A stretch of DNA of 64,000 bases from Chaunax sp. Z400 (lineage: Eukaryota > Chordata > Actinopteri > Lophiiformes > Chaunacidae). Shown here piece by piece: positions 45,000 to 56,918 of the stretch. The translations under genes were made by a program, and so were the position numbers. The number at the start of each line of letters is the position of its first letter. Position 1 is the first letter of the stretch. A model generated the notes under the pieces. That model searched no databases, was not told the origin of the DNA, and worked only from the letters and a program-made list of their open reading frames with translations. Location: NCBI GenBank assembly GCA_037577475.1, contig CM075188.1, forward strand, positions 8,988,001 through 9,052,000, read 5' to 3'.

Positions 45000-47900
45000 A
45001 TAAGATCATAATAATAAAAGTGATGAACTTTCTCTTTCCCTGACCTTGCTTGCCTGAGACCTGACCAAACTCCACCACCACATACTTAAACCGCCCAACT
45101 TAAGCCGGGGAGCCATCCGGCCTATAGCCTAGTCTAAAATGACAGTAGAACTGTGAAGCAAAGTTGTTAAGGGACGTCCATGTTGTGTTTGTACATTGTA
45201 CATGCACACAGGGACACACACGCTCACACACACATTCCTGCCAATAGTTTTCACTGATCTGCTGAGCGACAAGCGGCAGCAATAAAATTCAGAAGAGATA
45301 TCTGATCTGCTCTGCAGATTCACCTTTCTTTATTTTCATACAAAAGCTCAAACCATTCTGTGGCTCAACTTTCTCCAGATGATTCGCTGCTCTCTGTTTT
45401 GTCTGTACCAACCAGAATTGTTTTCAGGCAAGCCAAAAAATACACGTATATATCTTGTGTCACTTGGAGGGTCTGTCTCTGCTGTAAAAAACAGCGAGTC
45501 TGGAAGCACACGTATGTTCCTTTGTGAGTCCTTGTGTTGTAGCTTATAGCTTGATACTCTGCTATGAGAGGCCCTCCAGTGTCTCTGTCTGTGAAGGAGT
45601 GTAAATACATATTCATAGCACTACTGTCATCCCTAAATATTTTATTACAGGCTGAATTTCCATCACGGCAGAAAAATAAAACTTGTTAATGTATGACTTT
45701 ACATTGAAGAGGCCGTTAGAGGCTTGTGTTATTCTGTGAGGTTATGAATTACCTCCCACACACTGTCACTTGGACTATGTTTACTATTCAGTTAAAAGTG
45801 ACAGAGTTCTGGTTTTTCTTAAATCAGATTTGATTTGTTTTGACTGGTCATTATCATTTTTGTATGTGGCTCATGTCTGACATCGGTGTGAACACATTTG
45901 TAGCGTGACATCACACTTACAACTAACATGTTGCTGAGCAACAGAAAGTATCATTGGCATACCAATCAATCTTCAAGATTAATCATTTATGGGTGCAGGC
46001 ATTCATTTCTTACAGTTTGCTGTGGTATCAGGTCTGCTTTTTAGGCTGAGGGCTAGAAGACAAAAACAGGATTTGATTTAAGCATTTTCCCATTTATTTA
46101 TTCAATTTACAACCTCATTTCTCCCAGTTGTCGTCGCTGCGGTCCTCGATATTTGACTTTGTCCACCATTGCTGACAAAACACTGATGTGAGCGTGCTCA
46201 GTGAGAGAAGCCACATGGATTCTGATCTGTTTACACTGGTGTCACATAGGAATTACTGTACAAATGTATCTGATCTAAGACAACAAAAGTGATCCAAATA
46301 AGAACTGAAGAGATCAGGTTCCATGTGTGCTGGTCACACTGTCCTGGGAAAAAAACAGTCATGTGAGTCATGTATGAGTAAAAAAAAAAGAAAAAAGAAA
46401 TATCTAATTTGGGCCCCTTTTGCCTGCAATGTGAACGTAGCCTTGCTGTCCCACTGCTCTCCATAGTGCATACTGCTAAAAACAGATGATACTGCAGTCT
46501 GTGGTCACATTACCATTGGTGCATCCAAAATAATCTTAAACATGGATGCTGCAGATGGCAATCACACATAAGCCTTAATGCTGGTAGAGCCAACACTCCT
46601 TATCGAAAACAGTAAATCATTATGTCAAGGGTTTTCTGTCCAGTCAGCACATCTTCAACACTGGTACTCAACTTCCCCTCTGTCATTCTTTTAACGTAGC
46701 AGCTACAGTGTCATTGAATGCTTCAGAAAGGAGTTCATGTTCATAAAAGTACAATAGGGGCCCTGGCTCCAGCTGAAATCTAATTGGCCCCTGAAGTGTC
46801 TGTCCTGTCACCTGTCCTTTTTTTTCTTTTTTTTTGTGTAGCCTCGAACACATGTATAACTATAGTGATGCTGCGTTTATGTCATGTCGGAGGGAAGCTT
46901 ACAAAGGGAGGGATCCACGTGTTTATGACTTTTGATGCAACTTGGATGTCGAGAATCTTATTTATAGGTGGGAATTGGTCATTCCAATGTGACATGATAA
47001 TGGCAGAGGTGGAAAATTCTGAGAATACAGTCATGTATTCTCAGAATTCTCAGAACCATCGCTCAGTAAATTAAATTAATGCTTGAAAAAGTAGTTGGAA
47101 GTAGGAAGTGAGTCCTAGCTTGAATTCATTAATGATAATGCATTCATCGTTTATAAAGTGGCGTTCAATGGCGTTCTTTTTTCCACTGTTGGTTTGCTCA
47201 GTTTAAATAAACAAAGACAGTGTAGAGAAGGTTTTTTGTTGCTGTGCTATTGTGTGGAAAGACAATTACCAGTGGCCAGTTGTAATGCAACCTGGTATTT
47301 GGAGCTGATTCTTGTATTATCAGATTCATGAATCATTTTATAAACTAGTGTCATCCTCAACAGTGGCATTATCATTTAATGCTTAAGAAGCCTTTCCTAC
47401 AAAATGAGAATTCAATGGCCTTAATGGTGTTGCTGGTGTGACACACAGAACAGAGCAAAAAATCAACTTACTGTACTACACCCAACAGTAAGTGCAAAAA
47501 GTAATCAGTAACGTATGAAATATTTCATAATTTTCAGTTTGTTTAAACAAACCAAAAAGACCATTTGTTCATTTCTGATGTGACTTTGTTAGTGTGATTA
47601 GTTAATAAGCAATCCAATTGAATCATCACACTTATTCCCACTTGTCTCATCCTCTTCACTAATCTGTCTGGCCTTTTTAATCATTGGAGGTCAGTGGGTG
47701 AGCACAGAAGCAGGATTACAAGATTTAATATCTTTACAGCCTTGTCGTAGCTGCATTCATTCTTTAACCACTCCTGACATGTTTCTTGTGTCCTGAAAGC
47801 TCTGGAGATGTCCTCAAATGTTGTGACCTTTAAAGACTTTTCTTTCATTATGAAGCTGATTGGCATTTGCATGTCTTATTGATTTGTTTGAGGAAAAACC

Positions 47901-48280
47901 CAAGGAAGGTTAATGTCTGCAATTAAAACACGGTCGCAACTTGAAACAACAGCTCAGTCAAGGACAGGATTGGAGTCAGACAATCTGGATCTGAACAAAG
48001 TTTCTGAAGTTTCAATGATAATTTAAAAGGTACATGCTTTTTTTTAAAAATCTCTGTACAGTGTTTATAGTGTTCCCCACTTTTGTACATCCCACCCTTA
48101 TTTTAGTCATTTTGGGAAATTTTCTGATATGCTGTCTTGCAGAGGAAGCTTAGAAATCAATGAAACATTTGTGCAAAAAGACTAACTTTTCCCTATTGTG
48201 GGATAGGATAGGGGCAATTACAAAATTTTTGCTTTGTACTTTTTGATAATGCCTAAGATGCTTGGACAAAATCACACAAT
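45000..48280. other. Intergenic, no gene seen
   Basis: Short random frames only. The sequence is AT-rich with scattered A/T runs, and no RNA gene was recognised. Confidence 0.4.
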
Positions 48281-48479
48281 GATATTTCCATTGTCGCGAT
48301 CCAACCAGAATTGTGAGGACCCAATTGTAGACATGACAAAGACACTCAGGTGCAGTTCAGAGATTTAATAATTAAAAACCAATAAACAGTCCAGTGTCAA
48401 AAAACCAGAGGGGCAATCCACAAAAGGCAACAGCATCCAAAAAACAATGGACAAAGGCAATATCCTTCATAAATATGAC

Positions 48480-51400
48480 TTTATGATTCTAAACATTCTG
48501 GAAATATAACTATGAAACTATTGTCTTTAGATTATTTCAGAATATTCTGTTTTAATACCATGCTGTTGAGATCTGGTTTCAAACCAAACAAGAAAATGAT
48601 GGCTTAGTGTTACATTTGTTAATAATAAGGGATTATTATCTTCAATCTTTGTACTGTAAAGGAGATCTTTGTCATAAATCTGATCATTTTCACTTCAGAA
48701 TCTGCTTTAATTCTCAAACTAATAAACTATTTATGCAGATTGTATCAAGGGACAGAAATCCAGTTTGACTTATATTTCATAGTTGATGTGCAATTTTGAT
48801 TTATTATGTTTCATTGTAATTATTATCACTATATTTTATCATTACACTGAGTATCATATGCCAGAGAATTCAAAATTTGCGGTTCAGACAGAGCCATGCC
48901 AAATCAATATATGTATGTAATAAGCAATTCTGTCACCCTCCTTATGATAATTGTGAGTGTTTCACAAAGAACCTTTCATTCCATCCTTGTTTTCCATGTT
49001 TGCAGTTCAATCAAGTTCCTCTGAGATCTACCATAGATAAAGCACAACATAGTGTGTTCCTGATATAATATTAACAGCAGTAACAGGCAAGTAATATAGC
49101 TCCTATCTTAAGTATACACAACGCTAGAAAATAGTGGTAGTATTTTATAACTAGAATGGCACTCAGCAGAGTGTATGCCTCCATCAAGGCCGAACAGTGA
49201 ACATGTCTGTTTACCATGGCTATTATAGCATGCAGTCCTTACTATACTGGATTGTTAAGGTGAATACAGGTGAGTCCAGGTTGTCAAAACTTATTATAAG
49301 CCCTTGAAGTCATGAGACCCTTGAACATACAATTCATCATAAGTCACTTCTATAATGTTTTTGACCATTGATATATGAATATCCCAAATTTCGCACTATA
49401 GATATGATTTTCGCAGAAATTGTTGCCCTGATTTTTATGTCCAGAAAAATGTTGACAGGCGGTCACACCTCATCACACCTAAATTTATGTGTGCAATAGA
49501 ACAGAAAACAGAATTCCTTGTAGTTCTATACTTTAAAACACAACAGAGACCATTACTACTGTGTCAACTATCTTGTTCAAGGCAGCACTATGCAAAGGAG
49601 GCAATGCCTCAGCTTCTTATTAAGCAGCTGTAGATTAACATCAGAAAATCATATACATAAAATATTCTTTGGTCTATTTGCAATTAATTAATTACAGTCC
49701 ACTAATCTACAACTGTATCAACTAAACCTAAAAAAATGGATGGGAACAAGACTGTGCTTATTATCTATGAGAAAAGTGAGGAGGGGGATATGAGAATGTG
49801 TTTCATCCATCCACCAGTCCGTGGCACAACTCAATAACTATTTATCTTTTCACAAAATATTCAACAAACAACAACCAATTACTGAAGTGGGGCCCAGGGG
49901 TGGATCTAGGATTTTTCAAACTCAGGGGCCACAAAGGGGCCACATTTTACACACTCACTCATTCTGTTTGTGGGATTTGTTGTCTCAGATGAGGGTTTCT
50001 GGGGCATAACACCTTTTTTATGTTTTAAATTCTATGTACCTCCCTTGAGAGGTGCCTTTTGATATTTTGGGAATATTAAGCATTTTATTTATTTACTCAT
50101 TTTAATTTAGAAAATTGTACTTTTTACTCAGACATGCAATTAAAAATAATTGCAACATAAATAACGTCTTTCTAACTCTCTCTCCTTAATGAAATGCATC
50201 TTTGGTGGGGGATCCTGAATAATTCATGCTTGTTTTGGGTTTAATATGATTATGGATACAGCGAATACAAGTTTACAGACTGAAAATTAATGGTAAAGAG
50301 TTTAATAGTAAAGATAAAAACCTTTCTGAAATAGATCAATTCAATAATGAATGTTAGTAAAGTGATGAGGCTGATAAAGGAGCCATCTCCCTTATATTGT
50401 TGTATCATTACCCAACATTTAATCAGTCCCCAATCATCCGTGAGAAGCAACACTTTGATACTTTCTTTCTTTTCAGATTTTGTTAACTTATTTACAGTCA
50501 TCGTCCTGTTTTGCTTTGACTTCATCATTTTTGATTAATGTTTGCCTTTACATTCATTCATAATAAGTCTCTGTCTCTACTATCCTGTTTCATCACTCTT
50601 ACACATGACTCTCAAACCCTCACCTAACCCTGACCCCACACAAACAAAAAGGAGAGCGTTCTTGCAAAAGCTCATATACACATACATGTGCACACAGGAA
50701 ATTACATGATTGGGCTACTTTAAAACAAAATCGTACACATGGTCGACCCTCCTAACAAGCAAAGAGCTTTAGTCGGAGCGTTGCTCATGTAATAGCAGCT
50801 CTCTTACTGACTTCACATCAAAAGGCCAGCGTGTTCTTCTCTATGTGTAATTTGGCAGTGATGAGCGAAGACCTCACCTTGGGATGGGGTTACCAGAGTG
50901 AGGCTATAGTTTTCATACAGATAGCCGCCATTGTGCTGCTCCTACAGGATGTTTCTATTGATGCAGTCAGGTGTTTCTTCCATGTATTGTTTATTCTAGA
51001 ATTGAACTGTATAAGCCACATTATGGGAGTCAAGGTAGAGTATATATGTACCATAACAATGGCAGAAGGAGTCGATATGACTTCCGTTTCAGTTTCAATT
51101 AACAAAGGCTCCAAACAGTAAAAGATATGACCTCAACAACGAGTAAAGTAATTCAAAGAAGTTACAGTGTCCCATAAAGTCAGCCTGTACATCAGATTTG
51201 TTCTGTTTATTTTTGCCATGCGGACAATAAAACAAACGGTTAACTAAAACAACACAGATTATGCCTTCTTCAAGGGCATTAAAGGCCTGCAATAAATGTC
51301 ATCCAGATAGCATCTCAAATGTTTCTGATTCCAAGCTGAAATAGGAAATGCTATTTGCCTGTCATCAGCAGTTTGAATGTCAAATGTAGATTATACAGAT

Positions 51401-51770
51401 GTAATCGCCTTCCCCTGACGCTGCATGAGAAGCCCTTTTGTTTGTAAGTCGCATCTGCATGTCATCCACCGTGCATGTCACTAGGGCTCCCTCGGTGATG
51501 CCGTGCCCTCCCGACAAAAGTTCATTTAATGGGAACACCTCTCACCTGCAGACTGACTGTGAATGCGTCCTGTAACTTAATGTTTCACTCACAGGTTACT
51601 GCAGTTATTCCCTAGCACACATGAAGCAACTGTTTTTGTGTCAGCACCATTATGTTGCAGGAACGTCAGCACTAGAGACCTTTGACATTAACTAAATATA
51701 TAGACAGTAAGTGCCAGAAGAGCAGAGATGGTGGGTGAATCATGATCACAGGAAAGCACAACAGAAATGT
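48480..51770. other. Intergenic, no gene seen
   Basis: Nothing coding was recognised. A short piece at 49140-49260 ('aatggcactcagcagagtgt', 'gcctccatcaaggccgaaca') belongs to a common fish repeat. Confidence 0.4.
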
Positions 51771-51776
51771 TAATGG

Positions 51777-51777
<1 letters not shown>

Positions 51778-51864
<87 letters not shown>
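51778..51864. repeat. (TG)n microsatellite
   Basis: About 43 uninterrupted TG units; intergenic. Confidence 0.98.
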
Positions 51865-51866
<2 letters not shown>

Positions 51867-52934
51867 ATACAGCTGCACTCATGGGATTTGAATGTATATT
51901 ACATGTTGAGCTGAAAAACTATATTATTTTTATGGACATACTTGCCCAAATGTCAAATAATTCAATAGTTTTATATAAACTAACATGAAGATGAAGGTGC
52001 CTTTTCAGGTGTAGACTCATATATTATCACTTAGGGGTAAGGATTTCCCACAAGTGCGTCCAATAGAGTAAATGTCAGTCCCCTTTTGATGATAAAGTTA
52101 CATTATTCAGGATGTTGTAGACAGCATGTGATTGATTTAGTTTCATCAACTCTATGTTGCAGTGAATATCCATTTTAAAGGTCTATAAAGTGAATTCCCC
52201 CCTATCAAAAATCGCTATTCAAAAAGACATGTAGATTTAGTGTAAAGTCCTCCATCATTTTCTGTGAAGGAAAGTCTTTTTATTTTCATATTAAAACAAT
52301 GGCTTGGGGACATCATATTAAGGGACATAGCTCAACATATATGAGTGAATCATAAAATATGCATGTTTTCCCATGACTGGGAGGAAAGACAGTAACGTTG
52401 TAACGTTGATGTTCATGTCAACACAAACATGAAAAGGAAAGCTGCACATTACAAAAACACCACAGAGAAATGCAATGGAGATATGAACACACCTTATATT
52501 TTAGATTCTCACTGACTCACTGGGTTGACTGTTGACATTCAGTCACCTCTGTGTCACTCACACACAAACTTTTGAGCATGTTTGTCATAAGAAAAAACAC
52601 ATGAATTGACTACAACACTGACAAAAACACACAGAAACAAATTAAGATTATGAACACAACACACAAGTAATGAAACAGTATTTACAGCAACTGTAACTAT
52701 TTTATGGATTAACAATGCCACCTGGTGTTCTAAGAATATGAGTGACATGGCTTTGCCGGCATAATCTCAAATGGCACGTTAGAGGCTGAAAAATCATGAT
52801 AAAGAACTCTGTTTACAATAATGAGAAACCGAACTCTTGCGTACAAAATTAATCCCTCAAGGAGTCAATATTTATTTAATGATCTGGCAAATAAAATGCT
52901 TTTGATTTTTGAGAAATGCAGGTCATATATATAC

Positions 52935-52935
<1 letters not shown>

Positions 52936-53007
<72 letters not shown>
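52936..53007. repeat. (TG)n(TA)n compound microsatellite
   Basis: A short TG run passes into about 30 TA units. A separate (TTA)n run lies close by at 53056-53105. Confidence 0.95.
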
Positions 53008-53013
<6 letters not shown>

Positions 53014-53060
53014 CAGAGCCTAGACTGATCAGAATATTATTATATTATTCATTATTATAA

Positions 53061-53108
<48 letters not shown>

Positions 53109-53229
53109 AAATTTGTGAGAGAATAAGGGAGAGAATGAGGTGAGAGAGGGGAGGACCGTTCTTATAGATTAGATTAGAGGCCAAGTAAATGAGGAAATAA
53201 GAGGGTTTTTATAGCAATTTGTTTAAATC

Positions 53230-55380
53230 GTTATTCTCTGAGGAGAATTGTCTTTTGTTTTTTTAGTAAAATTAGGGAATATAGTAAAACGATGGATGAT
53301 AAATTCAAGCAACAAATGGAGGATAAACTCATAATTGAAGGGTTATATAGTGCAAGGGGAAATTACCAGGATTGGATGGGTTAACCATAGAATTCTACAC
53401 TTTGTTTGGAAAGATATCAGAGAGCTGCTTTATAAGGCCTTTATAGAATGTATCTCGGCAGGTCATCTGTCTCCTACTATGAAACAGGGATTTATCACTT
53501 TAATCCCAAAACCTAATTAGGATAAAATTTCATTGGATAATTGGAGGCCAATAACCTTATTATGTAATGATTATAAATTGTTAGCTCACATGTATTCAAG
53601 CAGATTAGACGAGGGTTTAACAAAACTAGTTGACAGCTTTTATAAAGGGTAGAAATATACATAACCACAGACTGAACCAGACTGAAACTTGATATGTTGG
53701 ATTATAGAGATTATGTTAATATGGAAAGTTATGTGTTATTTCTGGATTTTTTTTAAGGCGTTCGACTGCATTGAACATCCCATCCTGTTGGAAACGTTAC
53801 ACTTTTTGGGTTTTGGGGAAAACTTTTGTAATATTGTTCAGATGCTCTATACTGATATAAGTAGCTGTGTTTCCCTGAACTCTGAAGTCACCCCCAGGTT
53901 CAGGGTTCTTCGTGGCATTTGACAGGGGTGCCCTATCTCTCCAAAGCTTTTCATTTTGGCAACCCAACTACTAACAATTCTTATTAATCGGATATACAAG
54001 GTATCACAATTTTTAAAAAAGAATTTTTTAAAGGTCAGTTCCCAGATGATACATCCATTTTCTTAAGAGATAAATCTACGTTGGATAAAACTCTTAATAC
54101 AATTTCATTTTTCTCCAATGCTTCAGAATTATCACTTAATATTAAAAAATGTGAATTACTCCCTGTTCATTCAAGTATTGATTCTACTATTGCTTCAATC
54201 AGAGTTGAATCTGAAGTGAAGTATTTATGGATAACAATTTCTAAAAACCTAATCAGAAGAGAGGACATTAATATATCTAATCGTATTGATATGAAGAAAT
54301 CCCTCAGTCACTGGCTTGCCAGAGATCTCACTATTTTTGGTAGAGTTATTTTATCAAAGGCTGAAGGCTTCTCCAAATTAATTTACCCATGTCACTCCCT
54401 GCATGTTTCCTCCAACAATATCAATAAAGGCAATTCAGTTCTTTTTCAGTTCTTGTGGAGAAACAAAACCCATTACATTAAAAGGTCACAACTTATTAAA
54501 GAGTATGAAAAGGGTGGTGTTAAAGCTCTTGATTTGAATCAATGGTTAAGATAAATTGGATAAAAGCCTATTTGTTGCAGCCAAATTCCATGTGGTTTCA
54601 TATTCCAAGGTCCTTGTTTAACAAAATAGGAGGTCTAGACTTTCTTCTAAAATGTGACTTTGAGGTGAACAAAATTCCCATCAAATTGTCTAACTTCCAC
54701 AGATAGGTTCTCCAGTTCTGGAAAATTATATTTACTAATTTTCTCCTGATGGTTCAACTCTGTGGAACAAAAGAGTGATCTTAGTTAATAGGAAATCTAT
54801 ATTTAAGAATGATTGATTCAAGAGAGGTATTATATTTGTAACTGGTTTATTGGATTGTAATGGTAACATATTGGATTATATAACGTTTATAGATAAGTAT
54901 AATTTAATTTGTTGTCATCGAGAATTTAATAAGATTTGTAAAGCGATCCCACTACCGTTGATTCAGCTAATTAAAAGCGCCCTAATCTATGCAAACATTA
55001 ATGCAGTGTTACCAAAATTAGCTCTTGAAGAGTGTAACTTTCACGATAAGAAATGTAATAACAAGTTTATTTGTACTGTTTTGAAATACTGTATAGAGTG
55101 TTTCATGATTATTACAGAGGGTTACATACACAAGTCCCAGAGTCAATGACCTTATTTATTATGAATAAAGCATATTCAAAATGTATTTTGTTTCCCCAAA
55201 AGTTAAAGAAACTCATTTTAAGGAAGTTTACAAGATTAATCCACCAGCTGTGTTTCTTAAGAAAAGGTTTAAATTCGAGGTTGACCCCTGTACCTTCTGT
55301 GGTGAGAATGAGGAAACCTTAGATCACATGTTTTTTTATGCCCTGTGTCTCAAAGATTTTGGTTGTACATAAAACCTGGT
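53230..55380 (+). pseudogene. Decayed L1/Tx1-type LINE ORF2 (reverse transcriptase)
   Basis: Successive open pieces on the plus strand follow the order of a LINE ORF2. They include KQGFITLIPKPN (53480-53516), FKAFDCIEHPILLETLHFLG (about 53750), RGI with a stop then GCPISPKLFILATQLL, FPDDTSIFLRDKS in place of the A/YADD catalytic box (about 54047), LSLNIKKCELLPV, and a C-terminal CTFCGENEETLDHMFF knuckle (about 55288-55337). Frameshifts and stops separate them, and the first residue of the -ADD- box is changed. The reading order and the knuckle favour the L1/Tx1 clade. The element is not active. Confidence 0.75.
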
Positions 55381-55771
55381 TATTGCTGAAGATTAACAAC
55401 ATTTCAACATTTGATATCTCTCACATTCTTTTTTTATATGGGACAATTTGAATCCATCTGTCTATAACATAATAAATATCATCTTAGTCATGGGTAAATA
55501 TCATATTCACTTTAGCAAGTGAAGGAATAGTAGGCCCTCATTTAACTGGTTCTTAAATGATTTCAAGCTGTTTTTTCGGCACTGAAAAAAATTAATTCTT
55601 GCAGGACTGCAAGAAAGATAAATGTTGACTTTTCTCAATTCTTGTTGTTTTGATTTATGGTCTTTGTTTAGAATCTTTATGTTTTTGTTTGTTTTGTTTT
55701 ATTTGCTCCAGTCTGTTAATTTCTGTATGCCTGGTGTTCTAATTTAGTAACTTACTTTTATAATTCTTATT

Positions 55772-55774
<3 letters not shown>

Positions 55775-55819
<45 letters not shown>

Positions 55820-55900
55820 CTTTATTTAGGCAGGGAAATCCATTGAGACTGGAGTCTCATTTTCAACGGAGCCCTGGTTACATACAATAATTTAAAACAT
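55775..55900. repeat. (TTA)n run and dispersed repeat
   Basis: A TTA run at about 55780-55818 precedes 'cctttatttaggcagggaaa', 'tccattgagactggagtctc' and 'aacggagccctggttacat', a frequent fish repeat related to 36120-36260. Confidence 0.55.
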
Positions 55901-56099
55901 GTGACAATTAAACAAAATTCAAAAGCAAAACAAAGCAATAAAACAAGAGGAAAAGTAATACAAAAAAAAAACATCAGCCATAATCATATAAATCTCCCCC
56001 AATCTATTTTATTTTGTTCCTTGTCTTCATCCTCTACGTGATGTTGTATGTTATGCTTTGTATGTTCTTTAAATGTTCAATGAAAACAAACAAACAAAA

Positions 56100-56650
56100 C
56101 ACTTTTGTAGTTCTGTAGGTTGATGTGGATGTTGACACTTTTGTCACATGACAGCTTTCTCTGTGAACCCGGAAGTGAGAGGGTGGTGCTTTGTGAGAGG
56201 CTAGAGGGCTCATGAAAAAAAGGTAGTAGCTGCTTATAATATATATAAATATAACGCTGTCAAAAAAATGCAAATAGAGTGAATTTTGCCTAAAAATTAT
56301 GTGTTAGTTGTTGATTCGCTGGTGTAATCACACTCGTCGTCTGTTTTGTACAACTAGCTACATTAGCTCTCTCTAGCTAGCAGAAACGTCATTAGCAAAA
56401 AAGCTAACACACACAGAGGACATCAGTGCATTTATTTTGAGAAAGACCTCTGGTTGTTTCATTGCTGTTAGCACAGTGTATCATAAGCCAACACCGGTAG
56501 CTGACTTCATCTTCTTGTGGCGTTTTCTTGTCACTGTTGTGGAGTTAATGACATAAGCCTCCGTTACCCTGTTAGCTAGTTACCGCTAGGAGACTGTCTG
56601 ATGTGCTGAAAGGCAAAAATATGAGCATTCGCATGCAATAACGCAATCTC
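56100..56650 (+). promoter_or_regulatory. Candidate exoc1 promoter and 5' UTR region
   Basis: The block just upstream of exoc1 contains CCGGAAGTG (56169-56177), the consensus ETS/GABPA site common in housekeeping promoters, and runs of gctagc/ttagct. The first untranslated exon could not be fixed. The start-codon exon begins at 56911 after a TCTGTTCGACAG acceptor, so at least one upstream exon exists. Confidence 0.4.
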
Positions 56651-56918
56651 TGAAAACATTTTCCTTAATGGCATGAACACAATCACAATCCAAAGAACAA
56701 CGTTTGTAATTTATGTAGATGGATTCAAGCACATTTAGATTAATACGTGCAAACCAAAATGACATTTAAAAAAGATGTATATTATGTCTTTAAATGGCCT
56801 GGGTTACCTGATACTGAGGAAGGAAATGCTATTTATGTTAAATGACACGTAAACCAAACTTGGTGGCTTGTGTTTTATGTAATGAGTGCCTGCTTTGTTC
56901 TGTTCGACAGCATCCACC

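Noticed and set aside
54081..54554. 157-codon frame as an independent gene
   Set aside because: It continues the LINE ORF2 reading order on both sides and is part of that pseudogene.
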